Source: Polyangiaceae bacterium | GTDB taxonomy: Bacteria; Myxococcota_A; Polyangia; Polyangiales; Polyangiaceae | Assembly: GCA_016712345.1 (NCBI GenBank) | Contig: JADJRH010000001.1 | Location: 5,025,001 to 5,089,000 of the forward strand | Reading direction: 5' to 3' | DNA: 64,000 nucleotides | Shown: piece after piece, positions 1 through 8,483 of the stretch | How positions within the stretch are numbered: the stretch's first letter is position 1 | Layout: the number at the start of each line of letters is the position of its first letter | The notes under the pieces: generated by a model | Told to the model about the DNA's origin: nothing | The model's database searches: none | The model's input: only the letters and a program-made list of their open reading frames with translations | Made by a program: the position numbers and the translations under genes

Positions 1-2298
1 CTGAATATGGATGTCAGGTCCGTCCAGGGTAATGGACGCATCCCCGGTGGTAAGGGTAATGCGCTTGTTGACCATTTCAATTTGGGTAGGTTGATCGGGC
101 GTGCCCGGTACATTTCCAGCTGCGTCGGCGCGTTCTGTGGGCGCTTTTGTCAAGTTGAGTACCGCCTGAACTTTTTGCGGAATCACCGGACTGAGGGCAT
201 CGAGCGGTGCCCGAATAAACGACGGTAGAGGGGTTGCGCCGTAAGAGTCGCGCAACAAGCCGCTCATCAACCCTGACAGTGTTCCCGATTCGAGCGCGCT
301 CGAGGACCATCCAATTGCCGCCCCCAACATTTTTCCCAGGGCCGGCACTTCAAGCGCGCTTCCAAGCCCTTTGGCCATGCGCTCACCCAGGCCTGGAGCC
401 ACCCTGACAAGGTAACGTTCTCCAACCTCCAACAACTCTTTGGCGCCCACCCGCGTGCGGCGACTCACCCCCACTGTTTCAGCCACGTTGACGCCTGTGG
501 CAACCATGCGGTCGCGCATCACGAAGTCTGTGCGATCTCGCCCGGTGGCCACCGCGTCATCACGCCTTACCTGCGTGCTTCGATCTTGACCGACGGCCAC
601 CGACTCGTCGTGTTGAACAACTTTGACGCGGTCGTTTTTGACGCTGATAATTTCGTCGTGTTCAACCACCTTTGTCCTGTCGTGACCTACCATGGTGACT
701 TCATCGTTTTTGATGAGTCTACCCATGTCTTTTTCGGCCTGAAGGTAAATGAGTTCGTGGTGCTTTTTGTCTTCGTATTTGATTTCGTTATAGCCGTCGC
801 CGCCGGGTGAAGAATCGCTCTTCCATGTGCTGACGGTTTTATTCTCGGGCAAGAGGTAAGGTACGGGTTCAGACGCGTTGTACGCTCGGCCGACAATAAG
901 TGGACTGTCAGGATCGCCGTCGAGGAAAGCAACGAGCACTTCGTGCCCAATTCTGGGGATAACCATCATCCCATAACGAGCGCCGGCCCAACCTTGACTT
1001 ACCCTCATCCAGATCGAACTCAAAGGGTCCATTTTCCCTTCGCGATCCCAGTGAAACTGCACGCGCACGCGCCCAAATTCATCCACGTAAATCTCTTCAC
1101 CGGGCGGCCCCACAACAATGGCACTCTGAATGCCAAACACGCGCGGTTTGGGGCTCACAAGAGGGGGACGGTAAGGCATGGAAGCAAACACTGCCGAGCC
1201 TTCCATTTTCCACTCTTCACCTGTGGCTCCGGTGAGTGAAAACCCGATTATCAGGAGCGGCTTTTCGTCAATGTCTCCCCGCGGATGGCTGGAAAATGCG
1301 ACGACTCTACCCGGCGAGGGATCGACGGTGTTGGTGACAAACCTGACTACTTTGCGTGGGGCGCGGGCCGCTTCCAATGTTCGAGCGGCAATGGCTTCCC
1401 CCGTTTCTTTGCGAAATCGGGCTACCCCTTTATCATCGGCGGTGGGTGTACCCCCCGCGGCCTTTTGTTGTTCGGTCTTATCGGGCGAGGCTTCCATATT
1501 AAATGTGGAAGGCCGATAAACGTATTGATCGTACCTGTTTTCAATGGGATCGTCTGATTCTGCGCGACCAAAAAGTGGAAACCGCGGATTTCTAAAGTCG
1601 AAGTCTCGATGGGTAAATAGGCCCGGTTTTACCTCGCGGACAAGCCTCACCTGCGTGACATATTCAAGCTGGCCGGCCTGCGCTTGGCCAGGCGAGTCAA
1701 CAAACGGAATGGCAGCGCGAGGTGGGGTTGTATGGGGAGCGTCGGACAACACAAGGACGGAGCCAAACTGAGAATCGTCTTCGAAAAAGAAGGAAATGCC
1801 CGCTTCTTCGGCCAATCGCTGGAAAAACGCCAGGTCGGTTTCATCCCATTGAAAGCGAAGTTCAACGGGTAGATATTGGTCACGGGCAATGCGAAATGTC
1901 GCCCTGACCTGCCACTCGGCAAGGAGCTTTTCGAGAATATCGGGAATGGGAATGTGCTGAAAAAGACGATTGTTGCGCCGCCTACCGAGGAGCCAAAGGT
2001 TGGGGACAATTGTCAGTTCATAGGTAGAAAGGCCTGAAGCTGCATCTTCCACCCTTGTCAGTTCCATTCGACTGACAATGCCGGTCCACGTGCGGAGACT
2101 TTGTGTGAGCCCCGCTGTGCCGCTCACCATTTTGAAGGTTGCGGCTCTACCAACAAGGTCGTCGAGATCCAACTGCTCATTGGAAGAGCGCGCGGTGATC
2201 GATACTTGAAAAGGGTCATTCATCCCCTCTTCAACGCGAAATTGGCGCACCGAAAGGCTTGACTCTCCGCTTTCGAACGACAGCTCCAAGATCGACAT
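1..2298 (-). CDS. vgrG: Type VI secretion tip protein VgrG (TssI), 3' part beyond window
   Basis: VgrG trimers form the tip of the type VI secretion needle and carry PAAR proteins and effectors into target cells. The protein starts at the ATG at 2298 (MSILELSFESGESSLSVRQF) and stays open for 766 codons to base 1, so its C-terminus is outside the window. Residues about 1-390 resemble the gp27-like barrel. Around residues 400-480 are the gp5/OB-fold hallmarks DEFGRVRVQFHWDREG, SIWMRVSQGWAG and GHEVLVAFLDGDPDSP. A run of short repeats follows (about 530-590: VGHDRTKVVEHDE, VKNDRVKVVQHDE), typical of the VgrG needle. It is the last gene of a minus-strand operon, 31 bases after the 205-residue gene and downstream of two PAD genes. 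The unseen C-terminus could carry an extra effector domain. Confidence 0.95.
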   Translation of the reverse strand, partial: MSILELSFESGESSLSVRQFRVEEGMNDPFQVSITARSSNEQLDLDDLVGRAATFKMVSGTAGLTQSLRTWTGIVSRMELTRVEDAASGLSTYELTIVPNLWLLGRRRNNRLFQHIPIPDILEKLLAEWQVRATFRIARDQYLPVELRFQWDETDLAFFQRLAEEAGISFFFEDDSQFGSVLVLSDAPHTTPPRAAIPFVDSPGQAQAGQLEYVTQVRLVREVKPGLFTHRDFDFRNPRFPLFGRAESDDPIENRYDQYVYRPSTFNMEASPDKTEQQKAAGGTPTADDKGVARFRKETGEAIAARTLEAARAPRKVVRFVTNTVDPSPGRVVAFSSHPRGDIDEKPLLIIGFSLTGATGEEWKMEGSAVFASMPYRPPLVSPKPRVFGIQSAIVVGPPGEEIYVDEFGRVRVQFHWDREGKMDPLSSIWMRVSQGWAGARYGMMVIPRIGHEVLVAFLDGDPDSPLIVGRAYNASEPVPYLLPENKTVSTWKSDSSPGGDGYNEIKYEDKKHHELIYLQAEKDMGRLIKNDEVTMVGHDRTKVVEHDEIISVKNDRVKVVQHDESVAVGQDRSTQVRRDDAVATGRDRTDFVMRDRMVATGVNVAETVGVSRRTRVGAKELLEVGERYLVRVAPGLGERMAKGLGSALEVPALGKMLGAAIGWSSSALESGTLSGLMSGLLRDSYGATPLPSFIRAPLDALSPVIPQKVQAVLNLTKAPTERADAAGNVPGTPDQPTQIEMVNKRITLTTGDASITLDGPDIHIQ

Positions 2299-2329
2299 GG
2301 CAGTTTCTCCAGGGACACTCAAGAAAAAA

Positions 2330-2947
2330 TCAACGACCTTCCTTCGCGCTGTAGTGGATATCCACTCGCAGGCGTTGGAGCGCCCCCGCCACAAGGTCAT
2401 GTCGCCTGTAAGCGGTTGCCACTTTTGTATCAGTCATGGCCGTTGGGAAAGCCGCGAGCGTGCGGGCCGACGCTTCGATCATCCCGAGGTCATCGCGCGT
2501 TTCCATAAAAGCCAAGATCACGTCAACGGAGCGCTCAATGGGTAGACCGCGCAGGATAGCCAAGTGAAAAAGCAGCGTTTGAGGCGGGGTTTCATCACCT
2601 TCTTTTAACAACGTTTCCCAAGCGAGCGGAAGCGCCCCTTCACCCCAATCTACCCTTGCATGTTGGGCAAACTCGTTGAGTAGACCGTTGAGTCCGCCGG
2701 CGGTTTTTAACGCCCTTTCCACGTCGGCTTCACGAATGGCTGTGAGCACACGTTCGTGCAGGGCACCGTGTGTTTTTTTTGCGAGAACAATGCGAGCAAT
2801 AACGGCCTGGGTCCAAAGTGGACTATCGACGAACGAGGCAAGCTCACTTTCAAGATCGGCCAGGGAAGAGGTGAGTAGAGTATCGCGGCGAGCGCGGTAG
2901 GACGCCCCTTCCAAGCTGCGGAGAACGGCGACTTCATCGCGAATCAT
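2330..2947 (-). CDS. Hypothetical 205-residue protein between PAD effector and VgrG
   Basis: No family recognised. The product is a soluble, probably all-helical protein (MIRDEVAVLRSLEGASYRAR at the start) with Leu/Ala-rich amphipathic segments that could be HEAT-like repeats. It has no signal peptide or membrane segment. Its ATG overlaps the stop codon of the upstream PAD gene (2944-2947), which suggests translational coupling, and vgrG begins 31 bases downstream. Genes in this position are often effector adaptors/chaperones or immunity proteins. The sequence does not show the DUF4123, DUF1795 or DUF2169 adaptor patterns that I know, so either role is only an inference from location. Confidence 0.75.
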   Translation of the reverse strand: MIRDEVAVLRSLEGASYRARRDTLLTSSLADLESELASFVDSPLWTQAVIARIVLAKKTHGALHERVLTAIREADVERALKTAGGLNGLLNEFAQHARVDWGEGALPLAWETLLKEGDETPPQTLLFHLAILRGLPIERSVDVILAFMETRDDLGMIEASARTLAAFPTAMTDTKVATAYRRHDLVAGALQRLRVDIHYSAKEGR

Positions 2948-4956
2948 GGTGTTTTTCTCCTGGTATCTTCACGAGGTGCCCAAAACCTCCGGTCTTTGGG
3001 TGGAACGCGAATGCTGTTGGTGCCACAGTGCACCTCCCCATCAAGCACGTGGTAGCCCATAAAATCGTCGGCGAACACCACGTGAACTCCGGTTTTGCTC
3101 GCGGGGCCAAGCGCGTTTCGAATGTACTCTTCAAAAACGCACTCGTTGGGAGGGGTAGGTTTTCTTCCACCCGGATGTAACGCCGGCCCAAACGGTTTGG
3201 GAACAATAAAGGTCACGTTTCGATCGGCGGACCACTCAGGATCACCGCGGGTAATGACCAAACCGTTTACCACCCCGGGGGTAAAGGCAACCGCATTGAG
3301 TGAAGTTGGTGCGGCGGGTGGAGGCTGAAATGGGGTTGCTTGAAAAAGAACGGGCAACTCAATAAAATCGTCGGGCAAAAGGCCCACCTCGCGCGTAAAG
3401 TCGGCCCGAATGGAGGAGAGCTTTTGGCGAATGGCGGGCGCGTTGCCCAGAAAATCATACCTGACAACGTTGTAAGGGGTTTTCCCTTTGAGAAAGCCCG
3501 TGGTGACCGTGAAAGGCAATGGGCTCGGAGCCCGAAATCGCGAGGGGGAGGGTTGTTGATTGCGGGCTGCGTGAGTTGCGACAATGGCGAACAGAACTTC
3601 ACGCCACTGACCGGCGTAGGGACCAAAAGCCGGGGTGTTGTCAGCAATGGGGTCGCACAGTTGAAGCGCCAGATCGTGGCTGGCAATAAGCACTCGAAAC
3701 CCGAGGCGCGCATCTTTCATGGGGAGGCACGTGACCACTTCATCCACATGACCGACGTTGAGCCACCCTGAGTCGAGCGTGAAAGGATCTTGGACAGCCT
3801 GACTATCAAAAAAACGCCTCAGCGGTCCGTAAAAAGAGCGATGATTTGAAGGGTATTTGGAATCGGCGACGGGGTTACCGTAGTAGAGGCGCCCCAAAGA
3901 GTACACGCGATTGCTCGACGGGTGGACAAACGGGGGTACACATTCAACGTTGCCGCCGAAGTCGATGGAATCACGACCGGGTGAAACACCCTTCCACTTT
4001 TTTTCGTCAATGCGTTCGGCTTCGTCGTTGTTTGACTCGACAACCGTCATTGTGGGGCGGGCATGATCATGCAGTGCCGAATTTTTTAGCTCCAAAAGGT
4101 GAAGTCTGCCTTCGCCGGCGCCGGTGGTGGAGGGTAGATTGGTAAACCCCGGTTCACCTTGGTCTTGAGTCCACTGATCGCCGCTATTTACCTGTTCGAC
4201 AGTGACAGAGGGCGATATGAGCGCCATTTTGTCGCGGATGTCTTGTCCCAGGCCGTAGGTGGAGATGTACACTTTGTCGGTTGGGTCAAAGTGGTTGAAC
4301 GCGACCCACGGCGCTACGCGAACAAGCGCTGTTTCTACATGGGTCATTTTCCCTGAAGGGTCAAACAGGCGGAGGATCAATTTAACCAACCCCTCAAACA
4401 CCCAAGCGGGGTGTTGGGCGCGCGGATCGGGGTCGCGACCGGCACCGAGGTACGGGCCCGGATGTTGGGTAGCTTCCATACCCAGCTCTATTTCATCTTT
4501 GGACAGATCGAGCTGGATCATTGGGTTTTTTAGGGGATCGGTGAGTGGAACTGCCGATGCGCTCGTTCCAGACAGGAGGGTTAACTTGTAGGGGTGATCT
4601 GCCCAAAGTTCACCGCGCCACCCGGCGGTGGATCTACCCGCGGTGGCGGGGTCGCGCCGAATGGTAAGGGGCGCGATGTCTTCAGCTCGGCGCGGCTTGT
4701 CTGTATTGAGGTAAGGCAGTACGACAGCGCCGAGGCCGCGGCGCTGAAAATCCCAGCGATCGGCGTTGCGCCAGTCGGCGTCGGCAACTCCGTCGCGATC
4801 GGCGTCGACGTGGATGTGGTAGAGGATTGTACCAGCGGCGGGCGACCCCGACCCCAGGCGTTGTCCAATAAACACGTTGGGGCTGTGGGTGATTGTTCTT
4901 GCGGGCTGTCCGGCTGGACCGCGAGCCGGACCTATAAATTGGGCAGCCTTTTTCAT
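2944..4956 (-). CDS. Protein-arginine deiminase with truncated PAAR-like N-terminus (putative T6SS effector)
   Basis: PADs hydrolyse peptidyl-arginine to citrulline. This 670-residue protein matches the vertebrate-type PAD catalytic pattern in order: WTQDQGEPGF (Asp265, counterpart of human PAD4 Asp350), FGGNVECVPPF, VGHVDEV (His403 and Asp405, counterparts of His471/Asp473) and EVHCGTNS (Cys644, counterpart of Cys645). An Asp-rich DADRDGVADADW segment near residue 51 resembles a calcium-binding loop. The first 40 residues contain only SPNVFIGQ, the typical end of a PAAR domain, so the PAAR part looks eroded. The ATG at 4956 overlaps the stop of the upstream PAD gene (ATGA). There is no signal peptide. 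Context (VgrG in the same operon) points to secretion by type VI; that role is inferred. Confidence 0.9.
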   Translation of the reverse strand: MKKAAQFIGPARGPAGQPARTITHSPNVFIGQRLGSGSPAAGTILYHIHVDADRDGVADADWRNADRWDFQRRGLGAVVLPYLNTDKPRRAEDIAPLTIRRDPATAGRSTAGWRGELWADHPYKLTLLSGTSASAVPLTDPLKNPMIQLDLSKDEIELGMEATQHPGPYLGAGRDPDPRAQHPAWVFEGLVKLILRLFDPSGKMTHVETALVRVAPWVAFNHFDPTDKVYISTYGLGQDIRDKMALISPSVTVEQVNSGDQWTQDQGEPGFTNLPSTTGAGEGRLHLLELKNSALHDHARPTMTVVESNNDEAERIDEKKWKGVSPGRDSIDFGGNVECVPPFVHPSSNRVYSLGRLYYGNPVADSKYPSNHRSFYGPLRRFFDSQAVQDPFTLDSGWLNVGHVDEVVTCLPMKDARLGFRVLIASHDLALQLCDPIADNTPAFGPYAGQWREVLFAIVATHAARNQQPSPSRFRAPSPLPFTVTTGFLKGKTPYNVVRYDFLGNAPAIRQKLSSIRADFTREVGLLPDDFIELPVLFQATPFQPPPAAPTSLNAVAFTPGVVNGLVITRGDPEWSADRNVTFIVPKPFGPALHPGGRKPTPPNECVFEEYIRNALGPASKTGVHVVFADDFMGYHVLDGEVHCGTNSIRVPPKDRRFWAPREDTRRKTP

Positions 4957-6980
4957 GGGCGGCCTCCCCGGGTATCACGGCGCGGAGCCCACCAAACGCG
5001 GTCTGACGGTGGAACTCGAAGCGAGTTGGTGCCGCAGTGCACTTCACCCCATAACATGTGGTATCCGGTGAATGCGTCGGCAAATACAACTTGGACTCCC
5101 GTTTGGGAAGGGTTGCCAAATGCCTTGATCATGGCTTCTTCAAACAGGCAGTCACCCACGGTGGGTTTGTTTCCATTGGCGTGGGTAGGAGGGCCAAACG
5201 GCTTTGGGGCAACAAACACGATCTGACGCGCACCGCCCCACGTTGTTGGACCTTTGGTGACGGTAAGTCCGTTTACCAAACCGGGGGTGAAGGCGATGGA
5301 GCTGACCGAATTTCCAGCCTTTAAGATACCCTGAAACACCACCGGAACGGGTATAAAGTCATCATCCCGAAGGCCACATTCACGCTTGAGAGTGTCTCTT
5401 GCGATTTCGAGCTTTTTTTCAACGAAATCGATCATGGTCACAAAATCGTAAACGTGGGCGTTATACGGTGTTTTGCCCTTTAGAAAGCCCACATTCATGG
5501 ACAAATTTGTAAAGTCCCATGCTCTCGACCCCTGTGGATTGGGAAACCTGTCGAGGATGTCTTGTACCTCTTGGAGCTTTTCGTCTGCGTGGTGCGCAAA
5601 GATTGGTATGGAGTCCGGGAGCGGATCTAAGATGTCGGCCGCGAGGCGCGCGCTCGCATAAGCAACCCGAAATCCAAGCCGCGCATCGGCCATGGGGATG
5701 CAGGTGAGAATTTCATCAATGTGACCCACGCGAAGCCACCCCGAGTCGAGTTGAAAGGGCGCTTGAACCGATTGCTGGTCAAAAAAGACGCGGGCTGCGG
5801 CCTCGGCGGGCGCGTGGTGGGGAGGGTGAGTTGGGTCGGGGAGCGGGTGGCCATAATAAAGGCGACCAAATGAGTACACCGTGCCGTTGTCTGGGTGAAC
5901 GAAAGGCGGTGTACACTCCAGATTGCCGCCGAAGTCGAGGTTGCCGTTTGGGATTTGATCTGCCGTGCGAACGGGGAGCAGGCGTGACGTGGCGACGGCT
6001 TCAAAAGTGCTATTTTTTACAAGCATCATCGCGCGCTGCTCAACCCGGCCAACATCGGAAGCTCTTGTAGAAAATCCGAGTTCTGCCTGGTCTTGAGTCC
6101 ACTGATCGCCATTGGTGGGCAGCGTGCGAATGTAAGCGCCTGTATACTTGGCTACCTTGTCACGAATGTCTTGGGACTCGGCCCAGGCGGCAACAAATAC
6201 CGTTTCTGTCGGGTCTGAATGATTAAACGCGACCCACGGCGCTACCCTGACCTGCGCCACTTCGTGATGGGCGAGTTTACCCTTTGGGTCAAACAGTTCT
6301 AGATGAAGGCGAATGAGGCCGTCGAACCCGACGGTGGAGTTGGCAGTGGAAGGGTCGGGATCGCGGCCGGGCCCCGGGTATAACCCCGGGTATTGCACAC
6401 CTTCCATGGTGAATAACGTTTCATCGCTTGTGAGGTCAAACTCCAAGGCGTCGGAAGGTGTGTCAGGGCCGATGAGAAGGGTTTGCCCGGCCGAGTTGAA
6501 AATGCGGATTTTATACTTGCTCGATACCCGGAGCTTACCCTTCCACCCCGCAGTGGGATTGCCCGCTGTGCGCGGATCACGCCGAACGGCGAGCGGCGAC
6601 AACAGTTTGGGGTTGCGAGGACCAAACTTTTGAGTTGGATCAAGGTTGACCATTACCATGGCTCCCGGATACCTGTGGTCCCACGTCCATTCGTCGTTGC
6701 GGCGATAGTCGGCGTCGATCTGACCGTCACGGTCGGCGTCGAGATGGATGTGAAAAAGGGGAGGTGGGGAGAGCGGTGTCCCGCCGCCGGGGAGGAGCCC
6801 GATGTACACATCGTTTTCGTGCGGCTCAATGGCGCCGCCCGAGACAAGCGGCGTTTCGGTGTGGGCCGCGCGTACTCCATTGATGTATACGGCGGAAAGG
6901 CTCTCTCCTACGACGGTTTGTTTTCCATCGTACTCAACATGGTCGCCCTCTCGAATTGCCCCGCGAATAGCGCCGGCCAT
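4953..6980 (-). CDS. PAAR-domain protein-arginine deiminase (putative T6SS effector)
   Basis: This 675-residue protein joins two modules. Residues 1-60 look like a small PAAR spike domain: AVYINGVRAAHTETPLVSGG then HENDVYIG, matching the usual INGxPAARxGD...SGSPNVFIG scheme. The remainder is a PAD with all four catalytic residues: Asp297 in WTQDQAELGF, His420 and Asp422 in VGHIDEI, and Cys649 in EVHCGTNS. An Asp-rich DADRDGQIDADY loop lies near residue 81. It is the first gene of the minus-strand operon and overlaps the second PAD gene by 4 bases. The ATG at 6980 was chosen because PAAR homology starts immediately; a TTG at 6995 is possible. No strong ribosome site is visible. The two PADs are clear paralogues. 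The likely role is an antibacterial or anti-eukaryotic effector that citrullinates target proteins; this is inference. Confidence 0.9.
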   Translation of the reverse strand: MAGAIRGAIREGDHVEYDGKQTVVGESLSAVYINGVRAAHTETPLVSGGAIEPHENDVYIGLLPGGGTPLSPPPLFHIHLDADRDGQIDADYRRNDEWTWDHRYPGAMVMVNLDPTQKFGPRNPKLLSPLAVRRDPRTAGNPTAGWKGKLRVSSKYKIRIFNSAGQTLLIGPDTPSDALEFDLTSDETLFTMEGVQYPGLYPGPGRDPDPSTANSTVGFDGLIRLHLELFDPKGKLAHHEVAQVRVAPWVAFNHSDPTETVFVAAWAESQDIRDKVAKYTGAYIRTLPTNGDQWTQDQAELGFSTRASDVGRVEQRAMMLVKNSTFEAVATSRLLPVRTADQIPNGNLDFGGNLECTPPFVHPDNGTVYSFGRLYYGHPLPDPTHPPHHAPAEAAARVFFDQQSVQAPFQLDSGWLRVGHIDEILTCIPMADARLGFRVAYASARLAADILDPLPDSIPIFAHHADEKLQEVQDILDRFPNPQGSRAWDFTNLSMNVGFLKGKTPYNAHVYDFVTMIDFVEKKLEIARDTLKRECGLRDDDFIPVPVVFQGILKAGNSVSSIAFTPGLVNGLTVTKGPTTWGGARQIVFVAPKPFGPPTHANGNKPTVGDCLFEEAMIKAFGNPSQTGVQVVFADAFTGYHMLWGEVHCGTNSLRVPPSDRVWWAPRRDTRGGRP

Positions 6981-7372
6981 CGGCGATGAATACAACGCGG
7001 GGCTTGAAGCTTTGTCAAGCGTTTCTTTAAAGATTCACCAATCCCCCCCGGGGCGCGCGGAGCGCGACCCTTGGGGGGGAAGCCCGCGTGCGGGCGTGGG
7101 GGGGCATTTATAAAAAGGGATGGGAAGATTGTGGGGTTGGTAGAGTGATAAAATGGTTAGATAAAACCAACACTGGAACGGGTAGAAGGTGAGGGGTGGA
7201 CGCGATCTATCCATGTTTGGGGTGGGTAGGTAGCATGGGGCTTTGTGGGGCTCGGCGGGTGTGCAGTGGAATTTTTTTTGGAACGTGTGGAACCGCTCTG
7301 CAATCCGATTCGTAGGGAGACCGCCGGCGTTGGGGTAGCGCCGATTCGAATTTGCAACAAGGAGTCTGAGCT
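6981..7372. other. Divergent intergenic region between the T6SS operon and a lipoprotein gene
   Basis: These 392 bases must hold promoters for both the minus-strand PAD operon and the plus-strand gene at 7373. They contain a strong G/C hairpin (7044-7078), then a GCCCGC/GCGGGC hairpin near 7082-7096. An A/T-richer segment (7105-7210) follows. I see no convincing gene or clear sigma70 hexamer pair. Confidence 0.5.
7044..7078. repeat. Covarying intergenic hairpin, copy 1
   Basis: A run of seven C faces a run of seven G across a GC-rich centre (minus-strand reading: C7-AAGGG, then TCCGCGCG, then CCCC-G7). The pattern CCCAA, inner stem, TCCGCGCG-like loop, GGG resembles the hairpins at 19031-19084 and 59183-59233, although the arms differ. 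Similarity of this copy is weaker than that between the other two. Confidence 0.5.
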
Positions 7373-8386
7373 GTGAAACAATCTCAGAAAGAGCCGAAGT
7401 CCATTTTCACGTCGCTGAAAGCCCGATGTTTGTCCAATCTGCAACCGTTGGTGCTTGGGGCGGGGTTGCTTGCAGGGCTGTTTGTGGCGTGTACGGACGA
7501 CGCGATTCGGCCCACGGAAGGAGGTCCGACATTTGGGGCGACGATCGCGGCGGACAACCTGGAAAACCCTGTGGATGCGGTGCCGTCTCCCGATGCGAGT
7601 GTCATTTATTATATCGCTGAAAAGGATGGAATACCAACTGTGTTCAGCGTTGATGCAAGCGGTGGAGCGAGCACGAGTTTGCATTCAGGTGCCACATTTG
7701 TCGCGCCGCGCGGGGTTGTGACGAGTTCTGACGGGGAGACTTTGTACGTTGCCGATCCGGGTGCAAAAGCGGTGTTCGCTTTGCCTGTGGATGGGAGCAG
7801 TGCACCCGAGGTTGTCGCGGGAACAGGGGATATTGCGGCGGCTGCGATCGATCTGAAAGAGGAAGGTGGAACGGATCGTTTGTACATTGCCGGCAAAGAT
7901 TTGAGCGGCGAAGCGGCTGTGATGGCGATCGATGCGGAGGGTGGAACGCTTGAGACGCTTTCATCTGGAATGCCGCTCATGGAGCCTGACGGGGTTGCGG
8001 CAACGAGCGATGGGTATGTGTACATTGCAGATCGCGCCGCGGGGGGTGGTTCGGTGCCGGGTAGAGTGTTTGTTTGGCACGGTGGATCGACCGTCAGCGA
8101 TATGGGGCTGAAAATGGTGCCGGGCACACCGACGGGGATTGCGGTGAACGCAAATGAAAACGTGGCTCTGATTTCTACCCTGAATGCTGAAACGGGCGCG
8201 TCGGAGGTGATTCTGCTTCAAAACCTGAACAACGTGTGGATTCAACCGATTGAGGGGAGCAGTACATCCGGCGGTGTACACTGCTCGCGGGAGAAAAATG
8301 TGTGCGCTTGGGCCGGGTTTAATCGGGCGTTTCGCGTGACGGTTGGGGATGTGACCTCTTCGTCGATCGGGGGCGCGGGCGATTGA
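7373..8386 (+). CDS. Lipoprotein with beta-propeller-like repeats
   Basis: The GTG at 7373 is preceded by AAGGAG (7359-7364). The N-terminus has a long charged n-region followed by a hydrophobic stretch ending LFVACTDD, a lipoprotein signal with Cys near residue 40. The mature part contains repeated propeller-like blades such as PDGVAATSDGYVYIADRA, PRGVVTSSDGETLYVADPG and TPTGIAVNANENVALIS, like NHL/SMP-30 type proteins. It probably sits in the cell envelope as a binding or scaffold protein; no enzymatic residues are evident. It stands alone: the upstream operon runs the other way, and the next gene (yceI-like) starts 98 bases downstream with its own leader. Confidence 0.8.
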   Translation: MKQSQKEPKSIFTSLKARCLSNLQPLVLGAGLLAGLFVACTDDAIRPTEGGPTFGATIAADNLENPVDAVPSPDASVIYYIAEKDGIPTVFSVDASGGASTSLHSGATFVAPRGVVTSSDGETLYVADPGAKAVFALPVDGSSAPEVVAGTGDIAAAAIDLKEEGGTDRLYIAGKDLSGEAAVMAIDAEGGTLETLSSGMPLMEPDGVAATSDGYVYIADRAAGGGSVPGRVFVWHGGSTVSDMGLKMVPGTPTGIAVNANENVALISTLNAETGASEVILLQNLNNVWIQPIEGSSTSGGVHCSREKNVCAWAGFNRAFRVTVGDVTSSSIGGAGD

Positions 8387-8423
8387 AGCGGGTCTTGATT
8401 GTCAAAACGTTTGATGTTAAACG

Positions 8424-8473
8424 ACCTCCGCGTTAACCAGTCAGGGCAAGAAAGCCCTAGGTTTTACGGAGGT
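8424..8473 (+). promoter_or_regulatory. Hairpin that could mask the ribosome site of the YceI gene
   Basis: ACCTCCG (8424-8430) is the exact complement of CGGAGGT (8467-8473), which contains the Shine-Dalgarno sequence of the gene at 8484. Between them AACC/GGTT and AGGGC/GCCCT (8443-8447 and 8454-8458) extend the same stem-loop. Folding would hide the ribosome site. The inner GGGC/GCCC hairpin followed by TTTTA may also act as a weak terminator for the upstream gene. Confidence 0.45.
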
Positions 8474-8483
8474 TCTGAGACCC

